Origin: Streptomyces sp. NBC_01481
GTDB lineage: Bacteria; Actinomycetota; Actinomycetes; Streptomycetales; Streptomycetaceae
Assembly (NCBI RefSeq): GCF_026339995.1
Contig: NZ_JAPEPT010000005.1
Coordinates: 496,001 to 560,000, forward strand
Reading direction: 5' to 3'
DNA length: 64,000 bases
Numbering within the stretch: the first letter of the stretch is position 1; each line of letters begins with the position of its first letter. The position numbers were made by a program, and so were the translations under genes. This document shows positions 54,449-61,608 of this stretch, in pieces. A model generated the notes under the pieces. The model did no database searches. It saw only the letters and a list, made by a program, of their open reading frames with translations, and was not told the DNA's origin.

Positions 54449-54470
54449 GACGGCAACGGGTGACGGCAAC
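54449..54470. repeat. Paired GACGGCAAC 9-mers after the first immunity gene
   Basis: GACGGCAAC at 54449-54457 and 54462-54470, 13 bp apart. A similar pair with 12-bp spacing opens each leader block at 59599, 60471 and 61487. The remaining 54471-54641 stretch shows no gene. Confidence 0.7.
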
Positions 54471-54641
54471 GTCAGTGGACTGTTCGCCGAGCATGGTGCG
54501 GCGCCCACGCGCGATGGCACCGAGCGTCTGCGCCATGCCCGACGCCGGCCCAAAGCGAAGGCATCGACACTGAAACGCACGTTCCGGGGTGGCGGGGGCT
54601 GTCCGTGCTCGGTCAGCGGGTGAGCTGTTCAGAGAGCTATT

Positions 54642-55391
54642 TCAGCGTTGCCGCTCTAGGGTGAGGACGGCAGCGGCGATTGACGACATTCGATTCGGGC
54701 TACAGCGCGCGTGGTGGAAGATCCGCCAGGACTTCAGGCGGGCCACGCCCCGTTCGACCGGTGCCCGTACTGCCGAGAGCGCGCGGTTGACGGTGCGCTG
54801 GGTTGGTGACAGGTCGCGACCGGGTGGGCGTCTGACCGGTGTGGTGACCCACGGTCCGGCGCCGATGTAGGCGCGGTCGGCAAGGATCGGGACGCCTTGG
54901 CGTTCGCAGAACCGGATGATCCGGTGGGTGCGGGCCGCGGTCAGGTCATGGGTCCGGCCCGGCAGAGCGGGCGAGATCCATAGCAGGCGTCCGGTCAGAT
55001 CGGTGACCACCTGGACGTTCACGCCGTGGCGGCGGTGCTTGGCGGAGTAGTCCGCCCGGCCGTCGCCGAGGCGGTCGCATGCGGCGAGGGTGCCGTCGAG
55101 CAGGACGAAGTCCGGGTCGGCTTCACGCAGGACTTTGAGCAGGCCAGGTGCCCGCACCGCGAGCAGGTCGACCACGGTGTGGGTGTAGGCGTGGGCGGTG
55201 CCCACCGAGATGCCGAAGCCGGCGGCGATCTGCGCGAGGGTGTCGTGCTTGCGCAGGTACACCAAGGCGACCAGCGCGCGCTGGTGCGGTGGGAGCTTGC
55301 AGCGGCGGTCACCCTCACGGGTGACGATGAGCATGGTGACCCACTCAACCAGCGCGTGCGGCAGGTCGAGTGCGGCAGGATGGGAAACCAA
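54642..55391 (-). CDS. IS5-family transposase
   Basis: A 249-aa DDE transposase (DDE_Tnp_4 type with N-terminal HTH). HTH: RALVALVYLRKHDTLAQIAA/GFGISVGTAHAYTHTVV. Catalytic residues: FVLLDGTLAACDR (first Asp), VPILADRAYIGAG (second Asp), APVERGVARLKSWRIF (Glu). The start is taken at TTG 55391 because the family begins VSHPAALDLPHALVEW-like here. Terminal inverted repeats and target duplication could not be delimited by eye. It lies between the first immunity gene and a YwqG-like gene, and looks intact. Confidence 0.87.
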   Translation of the reverse strand: MVSHPAALDLPHALVEWVTMLIVTREGDRRCKLPPHQRALVALVYLRKHDTLAQIAAGFGISVGTAHAYTHTVVDLLAVRAPGLLKVLREADPDFVLLDGTLAACDRLGDGRADYSAKHRRHGVNVQVVTDLTGRLLWISPALPGRTHDLTAARTHRIIRFCERQGVPILADRAYIGAGPWVTTPVRRPPGRDLSPTQRTVNRALSAVRAPVERGVARLKSWRIFHHARCSPNRMSSIAAAVLTLERQR

Positions 55392-55454
55392 CGAGGCTCC
55401 TGTGCCGACGGGTTGAGACTTCGAACACCTCCCCCAACGGCACAGGAGCCTCGT
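55391..55454. repeat. 17-bp perfect inverted repeat before the transposase
   Basis: ACGAGGCTCCTGTGCCG at 55391-55407 and its complement at 55438-55454, with a 30-nt loop. It overlaps the transposase start codon region, so it may stop read-through from outside or sequester translation start in long transcripts, as known for several insertion sequences. Confidence 0.78.
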
Positions 55455-55557
55455 GCGTTGCGGGTCCCGCCGCCGTGAGGCAAACGGCTTGTCGCACACC
55501 CTGACGCGGCGGCACTTCTTCCACCGACTACGGAGGGTGTGTGACAGGCTCGACAGC

Positions 55558-56643
55558 TCATTGGATCAGGTCGGTGTGCGGATGCTCGGGAGAGGTCGGG
55601 CAGACATAGATCTGCATGTTGTCGGTGCTGCCGACTTCGACCTTGGTCGGCTGCGAGGGGTCCTGGCCACAGCAATGACCGACGGTGTTGGCGGCGTAGG
55701 CGGCGGCCTGTTCTTCGCAAGGCGCCCAGCTGTGTCCCTCACCGCCGTCCCATTCGAAGGAGGCGATGGTCAGCAGCGGGACCATCTGTACATCACAGAC
55801 AGTGCAGTATCGGGGGTTGGGATCGGTGCGGCCCCACGGAGGCCAGCCACCGACCTTCCAGCCGGGCGCGTCAGCCAGATGGACGTCATAGAAGTCCCGC
55901 GGACAGTCCGCGTAGGAGCTGTCCACGTCGGCACCGGCTGCCTGCCATCTGCTCCAGTCCTCCACCATCAGCAGCATCTGCGGGCTCAGATCGAGGCTGG
56001 CGGGGTACTCGGTGATCGCTTCCGGTGCCAGCACGCACGGTTCCGGCACATAGCCCTCATAGTTCACCTCGTACGGCTCGGGCGGTGTGGCGAGGATGTC
56101 GACGACCTCGGCGGCGGACCGCCAGAACAGCGCGGTCGACGGCTTCCAATTCGGATCGTGGTCGTAGGGACACCACAGAACCTGGAGCAGATCGTCCTGT
56201 CCGGGCGGCCGCAACAGGGGTATGTCGCGCAGATACAGCTGGACCACGGGCAGCATGGGGACCGGGCAGTCCGCGGGCAACGGAGGGCCGGCGTCGAGGC
56301 GCTCCGCGAGCCTCGCGGCGTTCCGTTCCTTGATCGCCTCCTCCTCGGGCGTTATCCCAGGACCATCGTGATCACCGTGCCACCGGGCCCGCATGCGCCT
56401 TATGAGCCGCACTTCGGCCGGCGACTGGCGGAACCCACTGTCACGGTGCAGGTGCGAGGCTTCGCAGTGCGGCCATGGCTCCTCAGCCGGCCACAGCAAC
56501 GGCCCCCCGACCGAGCTCTCCCCGACCGAAGGCGACCCGGGACGAGGGTGCAGCCGAATCGCAGGACGTGCCAACGGCGCCAGCTCGGGAAAGACCGCGG
56601 TCACGTCCACGGGCCGCGGCGGAGTAGTACGTACGGAAACCAT
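55558..56643 (-). CDS. YwqG/DUF1963-like protein
   Basis: A 361-aa soluble protein. Family-like segments: GGPLLWPAEEPWPHCEASH, LPVVQLYLRDIPLLRPPGQD, DLLQVLWCPYDHDPNW, and near the end YCTVCDVQMVPLLTIASFEW then EWDGGEGHSWAPCEEQ. Four Cys near the C-terminus could bind metal. YwqG-type proteins have no firmly known activity; similar genes occur with toxin loci but here the link is only position. Start MVSVRTTPPRPVDV was chosen over ten extra residues. Confidence 0.75.
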   Translation of the reverse strand: MVSVRTTPPRPVDVTAVFPELAPLARPAIRLHPRPGSPSVGESSVGGPLLWPAEEPWPHCEASHLHRDSGFRQSPAEVRLIRRMRARWHGDHDGPGITPEEEAIKERNAARLAERLDAGPPLPADCPVPMLPVVQLYLRDIPLLRPPGQDDLLQVLWCPYDHDPNWKPSTALFWRSAAEVVDILATPPEPYEVNYEGYVPEPCVLAPEAITEYPASLDLSPQMLLMVEDWSRWQAAGADVDSSYADCPRDFYDVHLADAPGWKVGGWPPWGRTDPNPRYCTVCDVQMVPLLTIASFEWDGGEGHSWAPCEEQAAAYAANTVGHCCGQDPSQPTKVEVGSTDNMQIYVCPTSPEHPHTDLIQ

Positions 56644-56878
56644 GCCGGTGATCCTGTCACCAGCCACTGACAACCCCTGGCTGCCTCAACCAGCTTCGGT
56701 GGCATCGGTGTTCAGCTGGTCAAGTCCAACGCATGCAGCCTCGGCCACAGCGACAGCAAGCCTGCCTATGTGACAACTAGCGTGCTTCGGCTCAGCCATC
56801 ACTCGATCAGTGGCCACTCTGTGTCTAGTCCCACTTGATGCCCGACGTTTTGATCCCAGGTGATGCTTGACGGTGGGC

Positions 56879-57645
56879 CTAGACAACATCGGACACTTCG
56901 CGGGGCTTGTTCGCTTTCACGTTGCGGACCGGGACGCTGGTGGTCCGCTGGATGACCCGGACCCCTCCCTCCAGCTCGACCGTGATCGTCGACTCCGCCA
57001 CGTGCACGGTCACGGTCTGCCCCGCGTATGTCCGGCCGAGCGAGACGACCTGCCGACAGACCATGATCGTTCCGTGGGTGCTGATCCGTCGCTGGACCCG
57101 GACCGGCTCGACGCGTGGTCGTGGCGGCGGACCTGCCGGCCGGATTCCTCGCAGGCGCCGGACCTCCTCGACGCCCAACGGGTTGGGCCGCACCCGCAGC
57201 AGCTCCCGGGACTGCGGGTCGAAGAACGACAGCGTCCCCTCGTCGATCCGGATGCCGACCGGGCGCCCGCCCAGGACCTCGGCCGCCAGCACCTGGTGCC
57301 GCCCAGGGACACCAGCCCGCTGTTGTTGACCACCCGGTCCACCTCGAACGCAGCTGCGTCATCGGCCGGCAGCGGCGACGGCCCAGCCGCACGCCCACCG
57401 CGGGCTGCCAGCACCGCCAGATCGGCCACGGACAGGTGCGAGCGCACCGTCTTCACCCGAGCCCCCGCGATCAGCAGATGGATCACCTGCGTGTCGGCCC
57501 AGAACGTCACCGTCAGTCCCGACCGGGCCGGGCCCAGCCAGAACTGCTTGCCCGCGACCTGCAGGTTGCCACTCGGCGGCACCACGCGGTCGAACTCCAC
57601 TGGCCCGCCGTCCGCCGCGGGCACCACCAGTCCCGCAGCCGCTGC
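56879..57645 (-). pseudogene. IS481/Mu-type transposase C-terminal remnant, frameshifted
   Basis: Only the C-terminal part of a transposase-like protein remains: PVEFDRVVPPSGNLQVAGKQ, WLGPARSGLTVTFWAD, KTVRSHLSVADLAVLAARGG. After LVSLGG (about 57305) the frame shifts by one missing base to LAAEVLGGRPVGIRIDEGTL then VSLGRTYAGQTVTVHVAE, and ends KANKPREVSDVV. No catalytic DDE domain is left. It lies tail-first against a truncated regulator gene on the opposite strand. The 56644-56878 gap shows no gene. Confidence 0.8.
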
Positions 57646-58758
57646 AGACTCTGCTTCAGCCTCGCCCGCGCACTGGGCGTGACCACGGCGACCCTGCTGG
57701 CCCCGGACGCCCCACAACCCGTGGGACGAGGAGAAGACCCGAACCGGGTCAACCTGATCCAGCTCCGTGCCGCCCTCACCCCACCCGTGGGCCTTGCCGA
57801 GCCGGACGGCGAGAGGGCCGAGGAAGAGCCGAACCTGCGGCGCTTCCGCCGCACCGTCCACGACGGAGCGGTGCTCTACCACTCCGACAGCTACAAGAGC
57901 GTCGCCTCCCAGCTGCCCGCGCTCCTGCGCGACGCCGACACGGCGGTGGCCCACTTCGACCACGGCGAAGAACACCACCAGGCCCTCTTGGCCCGCGCCG
58001 AGGCGATGCAGTTGGCCGGCCGCTACCTGACCCAGGTACGGCAGTACGACCTCGCCTACACCGCCCTGTCCCACGCGATCACCGACGCCCGCCGCACCAG
58101 GGACACTCTCACCGCGGCCTCCGGCGTCATCGGCATGTGCTGGCTGCTGCTGCGCCAGGGCCGCCTGGACGAGGCCGAACAACTCGCCGCCCGGACCGCC
58201 GACGTGATCGAACCCCGGCTTTCGCGCGCCACCCCGGACGAGTGTGCGGCGTGGGGATGGCTCGCCCTGCGCGCCGCCGCAGCCGCCGGCCGCAACAACC
58301 GCCCCCAGGAAGCCCGCCACTATCACCGGGTGGCCACCACCGCCGCAGCCGCCGTGGGCCGGGAACACACCGGATCGTTCTTCCGCCACTGGACCACCTT
58401 CGGACCGCTCACCGTCGGCATGAAAGGCGTCGAGGACGCCATGGTCCTGGGGGACGCCCGCACCGTCGTCCGCAAGTCCAGCGAGGACGCCATGTCCCCC
58501 AAGGCGTGGAAGCACACCGGCAGGCCCAGTGACGACAACTGGAACCGCCACCGCCTCGATGTGGCCCGAGCCCACGCCCGCACCGGCGACCTGACAACGG
58601 CCATGGATGAACTGGCAGGCGTCCGCCATGCCTCCCCGGAATGGCTGCGGCACCAGCGGATGGCCGCCGAGACGATGCAGGAGATCCTCAAGAAGCGCAA
58701 GCGCACCCTCACCGCCGACATGCGCGAGATGGCCGACCACCTGGGCGTCGTCGGCTAA
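57646..58758 (+). pseudogene. XRE-type regulator with TPR domain, N-terminal HTH lost
   Basis: The visible product begins within the last helix of an XRE DNA-binding domain (LCFSLARALGVTTATLLAPD). It continues as the usual long TPR-like region (RRFRRTVHDGAVLYHSDSYK, DADTAVAHFDHGEEHHQALL, QARHYHRVATTAAAAVGREH) to LTADMREMADHLGVVG. The start codon and first ~50 residues are replaced by the IS481-like remnant. A GTG at 57679 could still give a truncated, DNA-binding-defective protein. Upstream frame on this strand is open only by chance. No core HTH is present. Confidence 0.75.
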
Positions 58759-58884
58759 CTGTCACGCAACGCAACACTTTCCGCACCGTGTGCCACTAAC
58801 TGTCGTGACGCATACGTGGAGTGACGGCTCATCAGTACCTACGGTCTTCGTGTCCCAATCAGCGACCAGGCCCGGGGGTACACG

Positions 58885-59259
58885 GTGAACCAGCCCAGGA
58901 GCGACGCGGACCGCATGCGCCGCAGGGATCTCCACGACGCGGCAGCAGGACTGACAGGCCCGCGCCTGCTGCCGTGGACCACCCCCGAGGGAAGGCCCTG
59001 CTACCTCAGCACCGACGGCCACGGCTACCTCTCCACCCTCGCCGACAACATCGAGTCGGTACAGCTGGGCATGGGCAAGGAGCTGCTGGAGTACGCCCGC
59101 GACGCCACGGCCCCCGGCGCGAAGAGCCTGTCGGCCACCGAATACCGCTGGCTGGCTTGCCGGTTGACCGAGGCACTGGCGGACGCGCTCCGGGTTGCCG
59201 ACTCGCGCGGGCAGTGCCTCCCGGACCCGGAAGAGGAAGAGGCGGACGAGGGTGCCTGA
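58885..59259 (+). CDS. Small hypothetical protein, regulator-associated
   Basis: A 124-aa soluble, mostly helical protein beginning at GTG (VNQPRSDADRMRRRDLHDAA), with WTTPEGRPCYLSTDGHGYLS and TEYRWLACRLTEALADALRV. Acidic tail (PDPEEEEADEGA). It follows the XRE-TPR remnant and overlaps the next gene by 8 bp. Similar small genes accompany XRE-TPR regulators in Streptomyces; function not known. Confidence 0.7.
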   Translation: MNQPRSDADRMRRRDLHDAAAGLTGPRLLPWTTPEGRPCYLSTDGHGYLSTLADNIESVQLGMGKELLEYARDATAPGAKSLSATEYRWLACRLTEALADALRVADSRGQCLPDPEEEEADEGA

Positions 59260-59539
59260 CTCTGCGGACACCGACGCACCGGTCCGCGACTCCGCACGGG
59301 GGCGCTACCGCTTCCGCGAGTACCACGTGACCACCATCCCCGACCCCATGGCTCTGCCGGCCTTCACGGCGGTCTGCGTCACCGGCGAGGAAAGCAACTG
59401 CGGTGCCACATCCGGCACCCTGCACACTCCGGATGAGCTGACGCGCTGGATCGCCGAACACTGCGCCCAGACCGGCCACCAGCACTACGAGCAGACCGCC
59501 CGAGCCATACTCCGTGCCGAGCCCGGGGCCTGGCAGTAA
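59252..59539 (+). CDS. DUF7848-like small protein
   Basis: A 95-aa protein starting at GTG (VPDSADTDAPVRDSARGRYR), with FREYHVTTIPDPMALPAFTA, CVTGEESNCGATSG and AEHCAQTGHQHYEQTARAIL. The two-Cys, WxAEH..tGHxxY pattern resembles a family common next to XRE regulators in streptomycetes; the DUF number is from memory. It ends 58 bp before the first leader block. Confidence 0.7.
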   Translation: MPDSADTDAPVRDSARGRYRFREYHVTTIPDPMALPAFTAVCVTGEESNCGATSGTLHTPDELTRWIAEHCAQTGHQHYEQTARAILRAEPGAWQ

Positions 59540-59596
59540 AGTCCCCTGCGCCGACACCCCACACCAGCGGCAGCGCCACCATGAGCCCCGTCGCTC

Positions 59597-59718
59597 CTGA
59601 CGGCAGTAGCGACGGCAACACCCACGGATTCCCCCGCACAACCACGGACACCAGCGGAACCCGAAACGGCTGCTGATCTGGGAATACGCAGATAGAGAGG
59701 GGTCGCGTAGCACACGTA
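59597..59718 (+). repeat. Leader block A in front of orphan toxin cassette 2
   Basis: Roughly 80 percent identical by eye to block C (61485-61604), including CCACGGACACCAGCGGAACC and the end GCGTAGCACACGTA. It opens with the GACGGCAGT/GACGGCAAC pair. At CACACGTA (59711-59718) it passes directly into Hint-tail sequence. In-frame TAG stands just before the Hint tail, so no full reading frame runs in from upstream. Confidence 0.85.
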
Positions 59719-60043
59719 CTATGTGCTGGCGGGTAAGACTCCGGTACTCGTTCACAATTCAGGTCCGTGTGATCCCCCGCTGAAGTCACTGCACCCAGAC
59801 AGTTCGCTGGATAAGAGTTCATTGGACTTCTGGCACAAGCAAGATACAGACGACATCGCCTTCTCCTTGCGGCCGGGAGCGCATGAACCACTGATCGTCA
59901 AGCCGGACGGAACGATCATGAATGGAAACACCAGGGTCGCGGTTCTGCGGTCACGTGGATACGATGTCGATTCATTGCCCCGTGAGTCCTATGGTGGCGG
60001 TCGGCGGATGACGGACGAGGATTTCTGGGACATGGATCAATGA
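59711..60043 (+). CDS. Orphan Rhs C-terminal toxin tip, cassette 2 (ParB/Srx-like)
   Basis: 110 residues in frame with no Rhs body. They begin with the Hint tail HTYYVLAGKTPVLVHNS, identical in layout to the end of the main Rhs Hint domain. The tip that follows has EPLIVKPDGTIMNGNTRVAV, a pattern reminiscent of ParB/sulfiredoxin-type folds (PDGxxxxGxxR). The only starts are internal (GTG at 59723), so it is probably silent until recombined onto the Rhs gene. Its stop overlaps the immunity gene start by 4 bp (ATGA). Confidence 0.8.
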   Translation, partial: HTYYVLAGKTPVLVHNSGPCDPPLKSLHPDSSLDKSSLDFWHKQDTDDIAFSLRPGAHEPLIVKPDGTIMNGNTRVAVLRSRGYDVDSLPRESYGGGRRMTDEDFWDMDQ

Positions 60044-60369
60044 ACATTCGAGAGCAAGTCCTTGCGATCCTGGAATCGGAGTCCAAAGAGGCATTCCTGC
60101 TGCTCTTTGGGCATCGGCTGGGGATCTCGGCACGCTTTATTTTCTCCGAGGAGAGTTCGGACGGACTACGGCAAGCCCGAGCCTGCAACGAGATGATGAT
60201 CGCTATTTGGTCGCAAGTGGGGGCCATGAAAGATGAAGGGGTGAATGGCTACCCGGATTCTGAATTCCTCTCGATCCTGCTTGGGAAGGCTGACGCAGGA
60301 AACGCGCGGTCGTATCTTCGTGATGCAATTGAGAGTGCATTGCTCTCGGTCGGCGGAGATGAGGTATAA
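60040..60369 (+). CDS. Immunity protein of orphan cassette 2
   Basis: A 109-aa small soluble protein (MNIREQVLAILESESKEAFL, DSEFLSILLGKADAGNARSY), AT-richer than the core genome. Its ATG overlaps the toxin-tip stop, and a strong terminator follows 55 bp later. No family recognised; immunity role is inferred from this arrangement. Confidence 0.75.
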   Translation: MNIREQVLAILESESKEAFLLLFGHRLGISARFIFSEESSDGLRQARACNEMMIAIWSQVGAMKDEGVNGYPDSEFLSILLGKADAGNARSYLRDAIESALLSVGGDEV

Positions 60370-60424
60370 GGGCGGGGAGCGATAAGTCCGTAACCTATCC
60401 AGGGCGCGAGACCCAAGAACACTG

Positions 60425-60461
60425 AGGAGCCCCGTCGGAAGGACATTCCGGCGGGGCTCCT
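60425..60461 (+). terminator. Terminator after immunity gene 2
   Basis: A stem of 16 bp with one mismatch (AGGAGCCCCGTCGGAA against TTCCGGCGGGGCTCCT), loop GGACA. Confidence 0.88.
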
Positions 60462-60468
60462 GGGTCGT

Positions 60469-60589
60469 CTGACGGCAACGCCGACGGCAACACGGGCGTA
60501 CGACAGGGCACTTCCACGCACATCCACGGACGGGCCGGAATTTGTTGACCAGCGAAATGCAGGTGACGCCCTTCCGGCACACACACGTA
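60469..60589 (+). repeat. Leader block B in front of orphan toxin cassette 3
   Basis: A more diverged relative of blocks A and C. It opens with GACGGCAAC at 60471 and 60483, keeps CATCCACGGAC and TTGACCAGCGAAATGCAGGT-like bases, and ends CACACACACGTA, where Hint-tail sequence begins. Confidence 0.7.
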
Positions 60590-60926
60590 CTATGTGCTGG
60601 CGGGCGAGACGCCGGTCCTCGTTCACAATTCGACACCGTGCGAACCGGAAGCGGTGAATATCGCCAACCACGCGGCGCAGCGGGCGGCGGCCGGTGACGG
60701 ATCACACTACGTGCGAGGGGTCGCCCCCAAGGCCATGCCCGAGTACGTGGACGGGGTGATAACAGGTGAGGTTCCCAATGTACAGGTCAGGTACCTCAAG
60801 AGAGGACGTGTGGGGTACTGGGACCCGGACAAGGGGGCCGTGGTCATCGAGAACCCGGGCACGACGGGAGGTACGGTGTTCACGCCTAAGAACGGAAAGC
60901 AGTACTTCGACAATGAACTCGAGTGA
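60582..60926 (+). CDS. Orphan Rhs C-terminal toxin tip, cassette 3
   Basis: 114 residues, again starting with the Hint tail HTYYVLAGETPVLVHNS. The tip contains VNIANHAAQRAAAGDGSHYV, RYLKRGRVGYWDPDKGAVVI and GGTVFTPKNGKQYFDNELE. The pattern of an early His/Arg pair and late GTxFxPxxGxxYF recalls small RNase-type Rhs/CDI tips, but no assignment is safe. Only an internal GTG start (60594). Its 3' end overlaps the next gene by 14 bp. Confidence 0.8.
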   Translation, partial: HTYYVLAGETPVLVHNSTPCEPEAVNIANHAAQRAAAGDGSHYVRGVAPKAMPEYVDGVITGEVPNVQVRYLKRGRVGYWDPDKGAVVIENPGTTGGTVFTPKNGKQYFDNELE

Positions 60927-61335
60927 TTCCACGAATCCCAGTGCCAACGATTCCAGTGTGCTTGTGGAAATGAGCCCGGAGCGGTTCGGAGTGGTCTTCC
61001 AAGTGGCCAAGGAGTTGCCTAACGTTTCGGACCAGGTCATCGAGTCCCAGGATTGCACGCGCACGGATGCGAGCGACCTGCTGCGCAACCTCCGTCGGGC
61101 CCGTGGAGAAATCGGGGAGACCACGGTTGGTGTCCGGTTCCGCCTGGCTTCCGGAAGCGGCGAGGAGCCGGTCTTCGCGTCGTCAATGATCGAAATTGTG
61201 GCCGCTTCTGAGGACATGGCGAAGTGGCGCCGCATGCTCGAGGCTGTGTGTGTGTCACTGGGCCCTGAGGAACTGTTCCTGCGGAGCGGTTATCGGGAGG
61301 AGGAAGTGAGAGAGGCTCTCAACTCCCTGAGCTAG
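60913..61335 (+). CDS. Immunity protein of orphan cassette 3
   Basis: A 140-aa soluble acidic protein (MNSSDSTNPSANDSSVLVEM, VFQVAKELPNVSDQVIESQD, MAKWRRMLEAVCVSLGPEEL). It starts inside the toxin-tip frame, 14 bp before its stop, a common arrangement that keeps immunity and toxin linked. A terminator follows at 61338. Family unknown. Confidence 0.75.
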   Translation: MNSSDSTNPSANDSSVLVEMSPERFGVVFQVAKELPNVSDQVIESQDCTRTDASDLLRNLRRARGEIGETTVGVRFRLASGSGEEPVFASSMIEIVAASEDMAKWRRMLEAVCVSLGPEELFLRSGYREEEVREALNSLS

Positions 61336-61337
61336 GA

Positions 61338-61375
61338 GTTCCCGCCCGTCCCGCTAGTAACGGGACGGGCGGAAC
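61338..61375 (+). terminator. Terminator after immunity gene 3
   Basis: A 15-bp stem with one bulge (GTTCCCGCCCGTCCCG and CGGGACGGGCGGAAC), loop CTAGTAA, 2 bp after the stop. Confidence 0.88.
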
Positions 61376-61484
61376 CATTTCCGCCGCGCCGCACCGCCGC
61401 CTGTCACCGCCGTGGGCCTGAAGTACCTCGTCAGGCTGACCGCGTCCATCGAGGCCGACGGCCAGGCGTCGCCCGCGGCCGAGC

Positions 61485-61604
61485 CTGACGGCAGTATCGA
61501 TGGCAACACCCATGGAATCCCCCGCACGACCACGGACACCAGCGGAACCCAAAATATCTGCTGACCTGCGAAAAAGCAGGTAGCGGGTCCGCGTAGCACA
61601 CGTA
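61485..61604 (+). repeat. Leader block C running into the integrase gene
   Basis: Near-copy of block A. Here GCGTAGCACACGTA is followed not by Hint sequence but by AAAGCGCCTCAATGG, the 5' end of the integrase frame. This suggests the leader originally belongs to the integrase gene. Confidence 0.85.
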
Positions 61605-61608
61605 AAAG

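Noticed and set aside
54600..55565. Terminal inverted repeats TGAGCTGT for the IS5-type element
   Set aside because: Only 8 bp match and no target duplication was found, so the ends are left undefined.
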